Shown here: piece by piece, positions 16,901-24,657 of the stretch
How positions within the stretch are numbered: the first letter of the stretch is position 1
Layout of the letters: each line of letters starts with the position of its first letter
Origin: a virus
Strand: one strand, 5' to 3'
DNA: 40,573 bases
Virus record (IMG/VR): IMGVR_UViG_3300005340_000055
Location: 1 to 40,573 of that record
Made by a program: the position numbers and the translations under genes
The notes under the pieces: generated by a model
Database searches by the model: none
Told to the model about the DNA's origin: nothing
What the model saw: only the letters and a program-made list of their open reading frames with translations

Positions 16901-18289
16901 ATGGCTGCAGATCGCTTTACATTGCCGTTTCAGCAGCTTCTGACCGCGACACCGACGGTGCGCGTCGGTCACAAGCTCAAGTTCTATGCCTCAGGCACGT
17001 CGACACCGCTGGCCGTCTACACCGACAGCGCGCTGTCGGCAGGCTCGTCGACGACGGTCACGTTAAACGCGCTTGGCCAACCCGACGTCGCGATCTTCCT
17101 GCAGAATCTCGCCTATAAAGTCGTCTGCACCGACGAGAACGATGTCGAGATCTGGACTGCTGACCCGGTTTACGGCGCGCAGTTCTCGACCGTCGCCCAG
17201 GTGCAAACGGTGCTCGGAACTCCGACCGGTCAGCTCGCCGGGACCCAGGGCAGCGTTGGCGTTCCGGCCTCGATGGCATGGGACGCGACGAACAGCATCC
17301 TTTACGTCTGCACCGCGACGGGTACGAGCCTGACCGCGGTGTGGACCGCGATCAATGCTTCGACGGCTGCCGCGGTCGTGCCCGCGCCGCAGGGGCGGCT
17401 TACGCTGACATCCGGAGCGCCGTTCCCGAGCGTCGATACGGCGACCAGCACGGTGTATTACACGCCGTACTGCGGCAATCTGGTGCCGATCTACAACGGC
17501 GCCTCGTTCGTTCCGCTGTCGTTTTCAGAACTCAGTCTTGGGCTGGTCGGCAGTCATTCCAGCGATACGATCTATGACGTGTTCGCGTTCAACAATTCAG
17601 GCGTGGTGACGCTCGTTACCGGGCCGGCATGGACAAGCTCAACCGCTGGCTCTGGAAGTCGTGGCACAGGCGCTGGTACGACGCAGTTGACCCGAATTTC
17701 CGGGCTTTACGTCAACACAGTCTCGATGACCGGCCGCAACGGTTCGAACACCTATTCGATCGGCGCAAACCTTGCGACCTATCTCGGCTCGATCTTGATT
17801 GCTGCGTCGGCCGGGCAGATCAACTGCCATGCGGGCTACGGCACGGCGCGCCAGTGGGGTGTATGGAATGCGTTCAATCGCCTGCCGATCGTCTTGCGTG
17901 AAGGCGACCCGGCCTTGACGTGGACCTACGGCACGATCGCGTGGCGCGCCGCCAACAACAACGCAAACAACAAGATCACGACGTTTTGCGGGTTGGCGGA
18001 AGAGCATATCGACGTCACGTACATCACCATATCGAGCGCGACCAACCTCGAATACGAGACAGCGATCGGGGTCAACTCTGCGTCGGCGCCAACCGCCTTT
18101 AACTCCACGGCCGGCACCACGGTGCTGCTGAATACTCCGCAAGTCGTGCACTACACGCTCAGTGCTCGCATCGGCGTCAACACCATCACGGCGCTGGAAT
18201 CCGTCGAAAGCTTCCTCGGCGCGCCCTCGAACGCGACGCTGTTCGGTACCGAACTCGCGATGGAATTGAAGGCGCAGTGGAACGGCTGA
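16901..18289 (+). CDS. Tail fibre protein with head-binding-type N-terminus
   Basis: 462 residues. Residues 1-95 match the widespread N-terminal domain of phage fibres and spikes: GHKLKFYASGTSTPLAVYTD, then a strand with NALGQPDVAIFL and YKVVCTDENDVEIWTADPVYG. A linker with WDATNSILYVCTATG leads to a C-terminal receptor-type domain from about residue 165 (QGRLTLTSGAPFP... TVYYTPYCGNLVPIYNG), rich in Asn, Thr and Ser, ending ELAMELKAQWNG. The C-terminal domain is shared with the exported protein encoded next. GAGG precedes the ATG. The protein probably attaches to the tail by its N-terminus and binds host surface polysaccharide. Confidence 0.75.
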   Translation: MAADRFTLPFQQLLTATPTVRVGHKLKFYASGTSTPLAVYTDSALSAGSSTTVTLNALGQPDVAIFLQNLAYKVVCTDENDVEIWTADPVYGAQFSTVAQVQTVLGTPTGQLAGTQGSVGVPASMAWDATNSILYVCTATGTSLTAVWTAINASTAAAVVPAPQGRLTLTSGAPFPSVDTATSTVYYTPYCGNLVPIYNGASFVPLSFSELSLGLVGSHSSDTIYDVFAFNNSGVVTLVTGPAWTSSTAGSGSRGTGAGTTQLTRISGLYVNTVSMTGRNGSNTYSIGANLATYLGSILIAASAGQINCHAGYGTARQWGVWNAFNRLPIVLREGDPALTWTYGTIAWRAANNNANNKITTFCGLAEEHIDVTYITISSATNLEYETAIGVNSASAPTAFNSTAGTTVLLNTPQVVHYTLSARIGVNTITALESVESFLGAPSNATLFGTELAMELKAQWNG

Positions 18290-18375
18290 GATCTGACCTT
18301 GGCTGAGGGCGCGACGCTCAATTTACAACCCCAGGTCATTCGTGCTATGGGCGAACGAAAGCAGTGTACACAATT

Positions 18376-19425
18376 ATGACGCGTTTTCTGGTGGGTGCCC
18401 GTCTGGGCATTTTTGTTGTCACCGCCGCATTCGTGGCGGCTGCGCCAGCGACCGCCCAGACGCCGCCAGGCGGACGGCTGACAGTCGTCAGCGGCGGATG
18501 CAGCGTCGTCACAGATCAGGTCGCGCAGACCAACCTCTATTACGCGCCGTGCAACGGCCGCACGGTCCCGGTCTATGACGGGACCAGCGTTGTCTCGCTC
18601 GATTTTACATCTGGACTGAACGACACGGTCGGCCTCACGCTGGCGCTGGCCGGCAGTGCGAGTTGGGCGCCCAATACACTGTACGATGCATTTGTGACGG
18701 CGAGCCGGGATCTTTGCACCGGCCCAGCCTATGCAGACTCTGGTGCGGGAACGAGTGCGCGTGCGGCCACGGGCGGGCTTGCGATCGCGGCCGGATATCC
18801 GACCAACGCATCCAACGGGATGACGTGCCGAACTGGGGCTTCAACAACGGTCTCCTGTGCGACCAATCAATGCACCTATGTCGGCACCGTCTTGACCGGC
18901 GCATCGGCCGGAACCATCGATCTGAAATTCGGCACCAACGCGACGAACTGCGGCAAGGCCATCCTCTCGGTCTACAACGCCTACAATCAGAAGGCCGTGC
19001 GTGCGTCGGTATCCGATAGCGTGCAGAACTGGACCTATACGGCGGCGACATGGCGCCCAGCGCACGGGCAGACAAACTGCTCGATCGATGTTGTGGCCGG
19101 GCAGAGCACAGATGTGTTCTCCGCAAAATATCTTCAACGGGTCAACCCAGTCGCGGGCGGCGCTTATGGTGCGATCACGCTCGGGCTGAACGGCTACGCG
19201 ACGATTGCGGCGCGCGCCTTCAGCGCCCTGTTCCAGTGCGTGGGAGGCACGACAGCCTGCACCGAAGTTCTGGTCGCGACGATGGACGACAATCTCGCTC
19301 CGGGCCTCAACACGATTTATGCGATGGAGCAGAGCGACAGCTATCACGCCAACGTCTTCAACGGTCAGAACTCGGCTGGCGGGATAATGCAGCAACAGAT
19401 GCTCAGCTATACGGGCGCGATGTAG
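18376..19425 (+). CDS. Exported, Cys-rich paralogue of the fibre C-terminal domain
   Basis: 349 residues from ATG 18376 (GTG at 18364 would add four). The start is a signal peptide: [11 protein letters not shown], a hydrophobic core ([12 protein letters not shown]) and an ATA-Q cleavage site. The mature part follows the C-terminal domain of the fibre at 16901: [61 protein letters not shown] and [10 protein letters not shown]. At least ten cysteines, few of them present in the fibre, suggest disulphides formed after export. Exported virion-like proteins are uncommon in phages; it might be a surface protein of infected cells or lysogens. Function not known. Confidence 0.65.
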   Translation: MTRFLVGARLGIFVVTAAFVAAAPATAQTPPGGRLTVVSGGCSVVTDQVAQTNLYYAPCNGRTVPVYDGTSVVSLDFTSGLNDTVGLTLALAGSASWAPNTLYDAFVTASRDLCTGPAYADSGAGTSARAATGGLAIAAGYPTNASNGMTCRTGASTTVSCATNQCTYVGTVLTGASAGTIDLKFGTNATNCGKAILSVYNAYNQKAVRASVSDSVQNWTYTAATWRPAHGQTNCSIDVVAGQSTDVFSAKYLQRVNPVAGGAYGAITLGLNGYATIAARAFSALFQCVGGTTACTEVLVATMDDNLAPGLNTIYAMEQSDSYHANVFNGQNSAGGIMQQQMLSYTGAM

Positions 19426-19426
19426 C

Positions 19427-20578
19427 ATGAACAGATGTCTGGCGATCATCGCGCTCGCTTTATCTGTTCATGACGCGAGTGCGGGCGATCTGTTCTACCT
19501 GCAGGAAACCAGTTCTGTCCTGACGTTCAAGGACACCAATTACAAGACACTCGACACGCAGACGATCAACACGGCGGTGCAGAACTGCATCTGGATCACG
19601 GGTGGCCAGTCGAATATCGTCAACGTGTCGCCGTCGAACTTCCTGCCAGTCAACCCGAATGCCATCGGCAATCTGAACCCGAACGACGGGGCAATCTACA
19701 AGGCCGAAGACCCTCTGGTTGGCACGAACCTGCCGTCTTCAACGCCGAAGTACCCGATGGGGTTCTTCACCGCGACGATCTCCGGCACGACCATGACGGT
19801 GTCGGCCATCTCGGCCGGGACGATTGCCGTTGGCCAGTCGATCTTCGGGAGCGGCGTTACCAAGGCGCTGGTGACGGCGCTCGGCACCGGGGCGGGCGGG
19901 ACAGGGACATACACGGTTTCGGTGGCGCAGACGGTCTCCAGCCCGACCGCCGTCGCCACGACATGGAACGGCGGGCACCCACTGCTGCGTACCGCCGACG
20001 CCATGGTGACGGCCGGAAAATGTGCGCGGGTCATCATCGTGCCGATCGCGATTGACGGAACGACGGCCACCGAATGGGACACTGGAGTTTTCAAGGAGCG
20101 TATCCCTGTTGCGCTGCGCCGGATCGCGCAGCGGATCAGCCCGGCCAAGTGCGGCGACACGAACGTTTCATGCGCGATCCTGTGGGGCGAGGGTGAAAGC
20201 GCCAACACCTACGGGACATCGCAAGCCGCGCAAACCGCGGCCTATAACAATCTGATCGCAACCAGCAATGCGGTCGCGGCTTCCTTGGGCTGGTCCGCAT
20301 CGTGGGGGCGGTGGCTGATAGCAAGGCAGTCGTTCTACGACACCTACGGAACGAACGCGGCCATACAGGCAGCGCAAGCGGCCGTCGTGAACGGAACGCA
20401 AGTCTTCGCGGGTGCGAACGCCGATGCGCTGCAGGGCAACGTGTGCGGCCCGTCAGCGAACGCCTCATGCCGTTTCCCGAATGCCTCGCACTTGGGAAAT
20501 GACGGGTCCTATTCATACGCCCTCGATCCGACACACGGATGGAAAGCCAAGCTGCAGGCGTCAGGCGCGCCGTACTGA
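19427..20578 (+). CDS. Exported SGNH hydrolase, sialate O-acetylesterase-like
   Basis: 383 residues, one base after the previous stop. A signal peptide ([19 protein letters not shown]) precedes a CE6/SASA-type esterase: WITGGQSN holds the nucleophile Ser62, WGEGES (about 253-258) matches the usual Q/W-GE motif, and [10 protein letters not shown] gives the likely catalytic His355, with Asn where Asp is usual three residues before. Residues about 114-177 are an inserted beta domain ([19 protein letters not shown]... [13 protein letters not shown]) of a type scattered among phage proteins. Several paired Cys fit oxidation outside the cytoplasm. Such enzymes remove acetyl groups from polysaccharide. 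Substrate unknown. Confidence 0.7.
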   Translation: MNRCLAIIALALSVHDASAGDLFYLQETSSVLTFKDTNYKTLDTQTINTAVQNCIWITGGQSNIVNVSPSNFLPVNPNAIGNLNPNDGAIYKAEDPLVGTNLPSSTPKYPMGFFTATISGTTMTVSAISAGTIAVGQSIFGSGVTKALVTALGTGAGGTGTYTVSVAQTVSSPTAVATTWNGGHPLLRTADAMVTAGKCARVIIVPIAIDGTTATEWDTGVFKERIPVALRRIAQRISPAKCGDTNVSCAILWGEGESANTYGTSQAAQTAAYNNLIATSNAVAASLGWSASWGRWLIARQSFYDTYGTNAAIQAAQAAVVNGTQVFAGANADALQGNVCGPSANASCRFPNASHLGNDGSYSYALDPTHGWKAKLQASGAPY

Positions 20579-20632
20579 TCGCTTGGCGCGGGCCTGATCA
20601 CAACTCACTCTCGGCTATCCCATAGGTGTTGA

Positions 20633-20851
20633 ATGCGATGCCTCGCAGCGCTGGCGCTCGCCGGCGCGCTTACTGCTGTCGGTTGGTCAACGGCCGCGCT
20701 GCCAAGCGAGCGCACCGCGATGATGTCGGCGACCGACGTGCTGCGCGCCATGCGCTGCGCTCCACCGATCCGGTGCTCGGTGCCGCGCAAACAAAAGCCG
20801 AGGCCAACCGGGAAGCGCGGCAAATCACGCGCGTCGATCAAGAGGATGTGA
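20633..20851 (+). CDS. Small exported basic protein
   Basis: 72 residues, not recognised. MRCLAALALAGALTAVGWSTAA reads as a signal peptide or membrane segment; the remainder turns strongly basic (CSVPRKQKPRPTGKRGKSRA). The gene ends one base before the endolysin start, with AGGTG upstream of the ATG, so it belongs to the lysis cassette by position. A role at the inner membrane during lysis is possible but unproven. Confidence 0.55.
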   Translation: MRCLAALALAGALTAVGWSTAALPSERTAMMSATDVLRAMRCAPPIRCSVPRKQKPRPTGKRGKSRASIKRM

Positions 20852-20852
20852 G

Positions 20853-21758
20853 ATGACTGCCGAGAACTTTGCATTCTGCGACAAGCGCGTTCTCGTCTAC
20901 GAGGGCGGCAAGGTCAACAATCCGCGCGACCCTGGGGGCAAGACCAATCAGGGCGTGATCCAGCGCGTCTATGATGGCTACCGGCGGCGCAAGGGCATGA
21001 AGCCGCGCGACGTCTATCTGCTGGAAGATGCCGAGCGCGACGAGATCTACCGCGATCAGTACTGGACGCCGACCCGTGGTGATGACCTCCCTGCCGGCGT
21101 CGACCTGGTGGTCTATGATGGCGCGGTCAATTCCGGGCCGGTGCAGTCGATCAAGTGGCTGCAGCGCGCGCTGACCGACGCCGGGCTCTATCACGGCAGC
21201 ATCGACGGGCATGTCGGAGAGGGCACGCTCTCGGCGATCGAGCAACACACGGACATCGCCGGGCTGATCAAGGCGATCTGCGGCCGGCGCATGACGTTCC
21301 TCAAAGCGCTCAAGGTGTGGCCGGAGTTCGGCAAGGGTTGGACCCGCCGCGTTGCCGACGTGCAGCGTGCCGCGATTACGTTGGCGCAAGCCGGCACCGC
21401 GCGCGTTCCGGCGCCGTTCGGGTCTGACGGGCAGCGCAAGGCCTCGATCTCCGATGCGAAGGATGCGCCGCAGACGGCCGCGGCGGACGTGTCGGCCGGC
21501 AGCGGCATCGGCGCGGCGACGTTGACACAGGCCACCACTGCACTGCAGCCGCTTGTCGAGACGTCGCATACGATCGCCTACATCTTTACTGGCCTGACCG
21601 TGCTTGGCGTGCTGCTGACCGTCGGCGGGCTGCTCTGGGGCATGTGGGCACGCAAGCGCCGCGCCGAACTCCACGATGCACTTGACCTGGCGCCCCTGCC
21701 GGCGCCCGCGCTCCCGGTTCCTGACGATGTGGCGGCGCCGGAGAGCGAGGCCGCATGA
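20853..21758 (+). CDS. Endolysin, GH108 family, with C-terminal membrane segment
   Basis: 301 residues. Residues 1-90 are glycoside hydrolase family 108 (N-acetylmuramidase): VLVYEGGKVNNPRDPGGKTNQGV with the catalytic Glu in EGG (E17). Residues 90-170 are the linked peptidoglycan-binding domain (YDGAVNSGPVQSIKWLQRAL, DGHVGEGTLSAIE). After an Ala/Gly/Thr linker, residues about 239-266 form one hydrophobic helix (IFTGLTVLGVLLTVGGLLWGMW) followed by a basic then acidic tail. This places the enzyme against the inner membrane, unlike the N-terminal signal-anchor of SAR endolysins. GAGG precedes the start; it overlaps the spanin gene by ATGA. Confidence 0.8.
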   Translation: MTAENFAFCDKRVLVYEGGKVNNPRDPGGKTNQGVIQRVYDGYRRRKGMKPRDVYLLEDAERDEIYRDQYWTPTRGDDLPAGVDLVVYDGAVNSGPVQSIKWLQRALTDAGLYHGSIDGHVGEGTLSAIEQHTDIAGLIKAICGRRMTFLKALKVWPEFGKGWTRRVADVQRAAITLAQAGTARVPAPFGSDGQRKASISDAKDAPQTAAADVSAGSGIGAATLTQATTALQPLVETSHTIAYIFTGLTVLGVLLTVGGLLWGMWARKRRAELHDALDLAPLPAPALPVPDDVAAPESEAA

Positions 21759-22312
21759 ACCCCATCGGAATCTTGCTCTGGATCGCGGCGCATTGGTGGA
21801 TCTTCGCCGTTGTCGCCGTGATCGCCCTGGTAGCCGCCATGTGGGGCGGCCTCGTGTCGATCGCCGCCATCATCAAGGCGGTCCTCGCGATCGTGGCCGA
21901 GATCGCGAAGTTCTTCGCCAATCCTGCAGATCAGATAGCGGCGAAAATCCTCTACGGCTTCATCCTCGCCGTCCTCGGCATTTCGGCCGGCTACTACTAC
22001 GGCACGTTCTCAGAACGCGCCACGTGGGTCGCGCGCGAGGCAGCGCATGCGGCCGCGATGGAGCGCATGAAGAACGAGGCGAAAGTCGAAGCACAGAAGC
22101 AGGTCGAGCAGGCAACCGCGGCCGAGCGGGAGAAGACCGCCGACGCAGAACAGAGGATCAAAGACTATGAAGCCAAGCTCACCAGGGCGCCGGCCGGTGA
22201 TTGCCGGATTGATGATGATGACCTTCGCGCTGCCGGCGACGTGCCACGGACCGACGGGGCCAACGTCCGTCAACGTTCCAAGCGACTGCAACGGGTCGCT
22301 CCGAACCGCTGA
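21755..22312 (+). CDS. Rz-like inner-membrane spanin
   Basis: 185 residues. Two hydrophobic segments near the N-terminus (WWIFAVVAVIALVAAMW and LYGFILAVLGISAGYYYG) are followed by a long Ala/Glu/Lys coiled coil (ERMKNEAKVEAQKQVEQ...) and a DCRIDDDDLRA-type end known from Rz-like proteins. Rz-type i-spanins span the periplasm and, with an outer-membrane partner, fuse the membranes in the last step of lysis. Two membrane segments instead of one are unusual; the first may add a holin-like or topology role. Starts by ATGA with the endolysin and contains the start of an out-of-frame Rz1-like ORF. Confidence 0.7.
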   Translation: MNPIGILLWIAAHWWIFAVVAVIALVAAMWGGLVSIAAIIKAVLAIVAEIAKFFANPADQIAAKILYGFILAVLGISAGYYYGTFSERATWVAREAAHAAAMERMKNEAKVEAQKQVEQATAAEREKTADAEQRIKDYEAKLTRAPAGDCRIDDDDLRAAGDVPRTDGANVRQRSKRLQRVAPNR

Positions 22313-22448
22313 TCATGCCGACGTGAAGGGCGTGCACGCCAAAGCGGCGTGGATGCGCGAGCGCGCTGTTACCGACACGCTCAACAGCCGGATCGTCGCC
22401 GGCCGAACGTGTTGGGACAAGGTTGTCGATCGCTTTAAGCGCGGGTGA
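22167..22448 (+). CDS. Rz1-like o-spanin candidate, nested start
   Basis: 93 residues in another frame, starting inside the Rz-like gene, with AGAGGA nine bases before the ATG. The start MKPSSPGRRPVIAGLMMMTFALP reads as a signal peptide, with Cys in ALPATC; the lipobox is poor (Pro at -3, Thr at -1). A short proline/threonine-containing stretch follows, then a 60-residue tail longer than in typical Rz1 (AAWMRERAVTDTLNSRIV). Overlap with Rz in another frame is the classical Rz/Rz1 arrangement. Without a clean lipobox the protein could be periplasmic rather than outer-membrane. Confidence 0.6.
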   Translation: MKPSSPGRRPVIAGLMMMTFALPATCHGPTGPTSVNVPSDCNGSLRTADHADVKGVHAKAAWMRERAVTDTLNSRIVAGRTCWDKVVDRFKRG

Positions 22449-22460
22449 GGGTGGGCGTGA

Positions 22461-22916
22461 ATGGAAAACGCTGGGCTTTACGTCGCAATAGCGGCCCTCC
22501 TGCTCAACACCATCGGTACAGTGGTCGGCGTAACCCGTGCGCTCGGCAAGATGGAAGTCTCGTTGCGCGAAGCCATCACGACCGAGCGCAAGGAAATCGA
22601 TAGTGCGCTCGGCGCCATACGGCGAGACTTCGACGACAAGGTCGATGAGATCGAACGGCGTTTCGGCGAGACGGCAGCGTCGCTGCGCGAGGCGCTGCGC
22701 CTGAGCGAGAAGGCGGCGACGGACCAGGTGGCAAAACTGCTGGCGGATATGAACAGTTTTGCCATGTGGTCGCGCGATCATTTCGTACGGCGCGACGGCT
22801 TCTACAAGGTCCGCGACGACCTGCAAGCCGACATGAAGGCACTCGGCAAGCAGATCACCGATGGGCTCTCCAGCATGGAGAGCAAGATCGACGCCATAAG
22901 GGATCGGGGCTCATGA
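22461..22916 (+). CDS. Membrane-anchored coiled-coil protein of the lysis region
   Basis: 151 residues. One hydrophobic helix at the N-terminus (LYVAIAALLLNTIGTVVGV) followed by about 120 residues of charged helix (EIDSALGAIRRDFDDKVDEIERRF, LSEKAATDQVAKLLADM). A short aromatic stretch MWSRDHFVRRDGFYKV interrupts the coil. Layout resembles an i-spanin or a structural anchor more than a holin. It is ATGA-coupled to the next gene. Exact role not known. Confidence 0.55.
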   Translation: MENAGLYVAIAALLLNTIGTVVGVTRALGKMEVSLREAITTERKEIDSALGAIRRDFDDKVDEIERRFGETAASLREALRLSEKAATDQVAKLLADMNSFAMWSRDHFVRRDGFYKVRDDLQADMKALGKQITDGLSSMESKIDAIRDRGS

Positions 22917-23287
22917 CGAAACGGTGTGTGCTGGCCGCGCTCGTGCTTCTGGCATGCGCGCCGGCTGTATTTGCTCAAGAGCATCGCCACCCCGTTGCCG
23001 ACATGCCGATGCACGACAAGTTCTATTCGCGCTGGATGCGGCCGGACATGCCCACGCAATCGTGCTGCAACAAGGCTGACTGCTACCCGACCGAAGCGCG
23101 TCAGATCGGTGGACGATGGCAAGCTCGGCGCCGCGAAGACGGCAAGTGGATGGATGTCCCGGCCTCCAAGATCGAGCAGAATCGCGACAGCCCGGACGGC
23201 AGGAACCACCTGTGCGCGCCACCTCCCGACCGTGAGCACGTCTATCCAAGCGGGGTCATCTGTTTCATCGCCGGCGTGGGCGGGTAA
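22913..23287 (+). CDS. Exported conserved protein with paired cysteines
   Basis: 124 residues from ATG 22913. Signal peptide MTKRCVLAALVLLACAPAVFA-Q, then a compact domain: FYSRWMRPDMPTQSCCNKADCYPTEA, RRREDGKWMDVPASKIEQN, SPDGRNHLC and a final VICFIAG. I recognise the pattern from alphaproteobacterial phages and prophages, where it is annotated as hypothetical. Six or more cysteines after the signal peptide suggest disulphides in the periplasm. Last gene of the late operon, close to the terminator; perhaps a periplasmic factor of lysis or of lysogens. Function unknown. Confidence 0.65.
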   Translation: MTKRCVLAALVLLACAPAVFAQEHRHPVADMPMHDKFYSRWMRPDMPTQSCCNKADCYPTEARQIGGRWQARRREDGKWMDVPASKIEQNRDSPDGRNHLCAPPPDREHVYPSGVICFIAGVGG

Positions 23288-23294
23288 GCTTTAG

Positions 23295-23305
23295 CCCCCC
23301 CCCCC
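23295..23305 (+). repeat. Run of 11 consecutive C
   Basis: A perfect homopolymer of 11 C lies 8 bp after the last late gene and before the terminator. The surrounding sequence is C-rich without coding frames on either strand. Confidence 0.9.
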
Positions 23306-23359
23306 TCACACTAAACCGCAACCGGGCCCTCCCCCGAGCTGTGGACCATTCGCTACCTC

Positions 23360-23395
23360 GCCCCGCTGGCCTTCGTGGCTGGCGGGGCTTTTTTT
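23360..23395 (+). terminator. Strong Rho-independent terminator of the late operon
   Basis: GCCCCGC pairs with GCGGGGC around a 15-base loop and is followed directly by seven T. It sits at the meeting point of the + strand late genes and the - strand early genes. There is no T tract on the - strand side, so it serves the late operon. Confidence 0.85.
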
Positions 23396-23400
23396 GCGTT

Positions 23401-23649
23401 CTAGGGCGCGCGCAGCGCCTGCTGCGATATCCGCAACGCGACCGAGATGTCGCCCACGTCCTTGCCCTCAGCGGCGTCCAGGATGAGGCTGGCGACGTGC
23501 TGGAACGCCGGCCTTTGCTGATGGCCCTCGGGCAGTCGCATCAGATGCTCGCGCACGTCGGCGAGCGTACGCACGGGCTTGCTGCCGCCAAGATCAACCG
23601 GCTGGGCCAGCTTGCGTGTCCAGTCGTAGTTCGTGAGGCGCTTTGGCAT
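23401..23649 (-). CDS. Small unknown protein
   Basis: 82 residues from the ATG at 23649, which overlaps the stop of the upstream ORF (TGATG). Reads MPKRLTNYDWTRKLAQPVDL, then a helical part with VREHLMRLPEGHQQRPAFQHV and ILDAAEGKDVGDISVAL. Soluble, mixed charge, no motif I recognise. Last gene of the - strand block before the terminator region. Real by coupling and by the amino-acid composition; function unknown. Confidence 0.55.
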   Translation of the reverse strand: MPKRLTNYDWTRKLAQPVDLGGSKPVRTLADVREHLMRLPEGHQQRPAFQHVASLILDAAEGKDVGDISVALRISQQALRAP

Positions 23650-23840
23650 CAGCGCGCCAGCAGCTTCTGCAGGGCTTCGACAATCGCGGTGGCTTCGTGC
23701 ACCGGTTCGGGGCCGTGCAGCTGCAGCACGGCTTCCTCGGACGGCAGGATCCCGGGAGGGCCCAAGGTTTCGACCGTGTCCCGGATCATGCGCAGCGCGG
23801 CCCATGCGTTTTGCATGTTTTCGCTGTGCACCTCGGCCAT
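23649..23840 (-). CDS. Small unknown helical protein
   Basis: 63 residues from ATG 23840 (an in-frame ATG at 23870 is possible). MAEVHSENMQNAWAALRMIR then VETLGPPGILPSEEAVL and a C-terminal helix ending VEALQKLLAR. It overlaps the following gene by TGATG. No known family recognised. Confidence 0.5.
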   Translation of the reverse strand: MAEVHSENMQNAWAALRMIRDTVETLGPPGILPSEEAVLQLHGPEPVHEATAIVEALQKLLAR

Positions 23841-23910
23841 ATCTACACTCGACACGACGCAACTCCACATACAAGCGTGACTCAACGTTAGCTGGGCAAG
23901 CCAGTTCCTC

Positions 23911-24546
23911 TTAACCGGAACTCCACCTCAGCGGCTCCTTTTGCCGCAGGCCCGCCCACTGCAGCCATTTCGCCCATGCTCCGATCAGCGCCGCCTGCGC
24001 CTCGCCCAGCGTCGGCTGATGGCCGTTCCACACAAAGCCTTCCGGGTTCGACCGGGTGCCGGAAATTTCCCAGGTCCACTGGCCGGCGTAAGGCGCCCGA
24101 TTGATCTCGTGCAAAAGCCCGACCAGCAGTTCCCCCGACGTGACGCTCATGCGTCGTGGCTGGTGGATCACGACCGGATGATCCAGATCCGAAAACACCG
24201 GACCGGGGATCCAAGCGCCGACGTCTGGAGGAGGCGGCGCCTTGCGCTCGGTCGGCCCCGGCCTCGCATCCTCGATTTCCGCGAGCCCCACGCGCGCCAG
24301 GCTATCGCGCCATGCCTTCGCCATGGCCGGCTTGGCTTCCTCGACCGTCGGGACAGTGCCGCCGGTGCTGAACCCGCTGAAGCCGCAGCCCCAATCCAGC
24401 AGATGCTCCGAATGGACCATGCGGGACGGCACGATCTGGCCGCACGCGTAGCTGCCACTCAACGCGACGAATCCGGTCATCGTGTCAGCGCTGCGGGTGT
24501 CGTCGTCAGGATAGTGGTCGCGCATCGCGCGCAGGAAAAGCGGCAT
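23911..24546 (-). CDS. Unknown protein with an internal duplication
   Basis: 211 residues from ATG 24546. Two copies of a motif are visible: GFSTGGTVPTVEEAKPAMA...AW..SLARVGL and GFVWNGHQPTLGEAQAALI...AW..WLQWAGL, about 110 residues apart. Each looks like a short beta hairpin followed by a helix with conserved T-P-T-x-x-E-A, in the pattern of phage proteins that hold a beta-strand/helix pair. A proline-rich spacer (KAPPPPDVGAWIPGP) separates them. Downstream of attP, between integrase and the convergent terminator, so it may be a lysogeny-expressed accessory gene. Function unknown. Confidence 0.55.
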   Translation of the reverse strand: MPLFLRAMRDHYPDDDTRSADTMTGFVALSGSYACGQIVPSRMVHSEHLLDWGCGFSGFSTGGTVPTVEEAKPAMAKAWRDSLARVGLAEIEDARPGPTERKAPPPPDVGAWIPGPVFSDLDHPVVIHQPRRMSVTSGELLVGLLHEINRAPYAGQWTWEISGTRSNPEGFVWNGHQPTLGEAQAALIGAWAKWLQWAGLRQKEPLRWSSG

Positions 24547-24593
24547 TGCGGCAGGTTGCCAGCGGGGCAGCCCGGGCGGCAAGGGTGATTTTT

Positions 24594-24616
24594 TTCAGTC
24601 GCAGTTCAGTAGCAAA
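24594..24616 (+). promoter_or_regulatory. Left arm: paired integrase arm-type sites
   Basis: TTCAGTCGCAG (24594-24604) and TTCAGTAGCAAA (24605-24616) are direct repeats 11 bp apart. The same pair occurs in the same orientation on the other side of the attP core. Spacing of one helical turn and symmetric placement fit the N-terminal (arm) binding sites of a tyrosine integrase. Confidence 0.7.
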
Positions 24617-24623
24617 TTCGGCT

Positions 24624-24656
24624 TCGTTCCGGGCTCGTTCCGGGTCCGGTCCGGGT
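24624..24656 (+). repeat. Three 11-bp iterons next to the int stop codon
   Basis: TCGTTCCGGGC, TCGTTCCGGGT and CCGGTCCGGGT lie head to tail with a period of 11 bp, ending one base before the int stop codon. They stand between the left arm sites and the attP core. Candidate sites for an accessory recombination factor such as the excisionase. Confidence 0.7.
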
Positions 24657-24657
24657 C

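Noticed and set aside
22461-22916. Holin
   Set aside because: One N-terminal helix followed by a long coiled coil is not a typical holin layout, so it is listed as a membrane-anchored coiled-coil protein.
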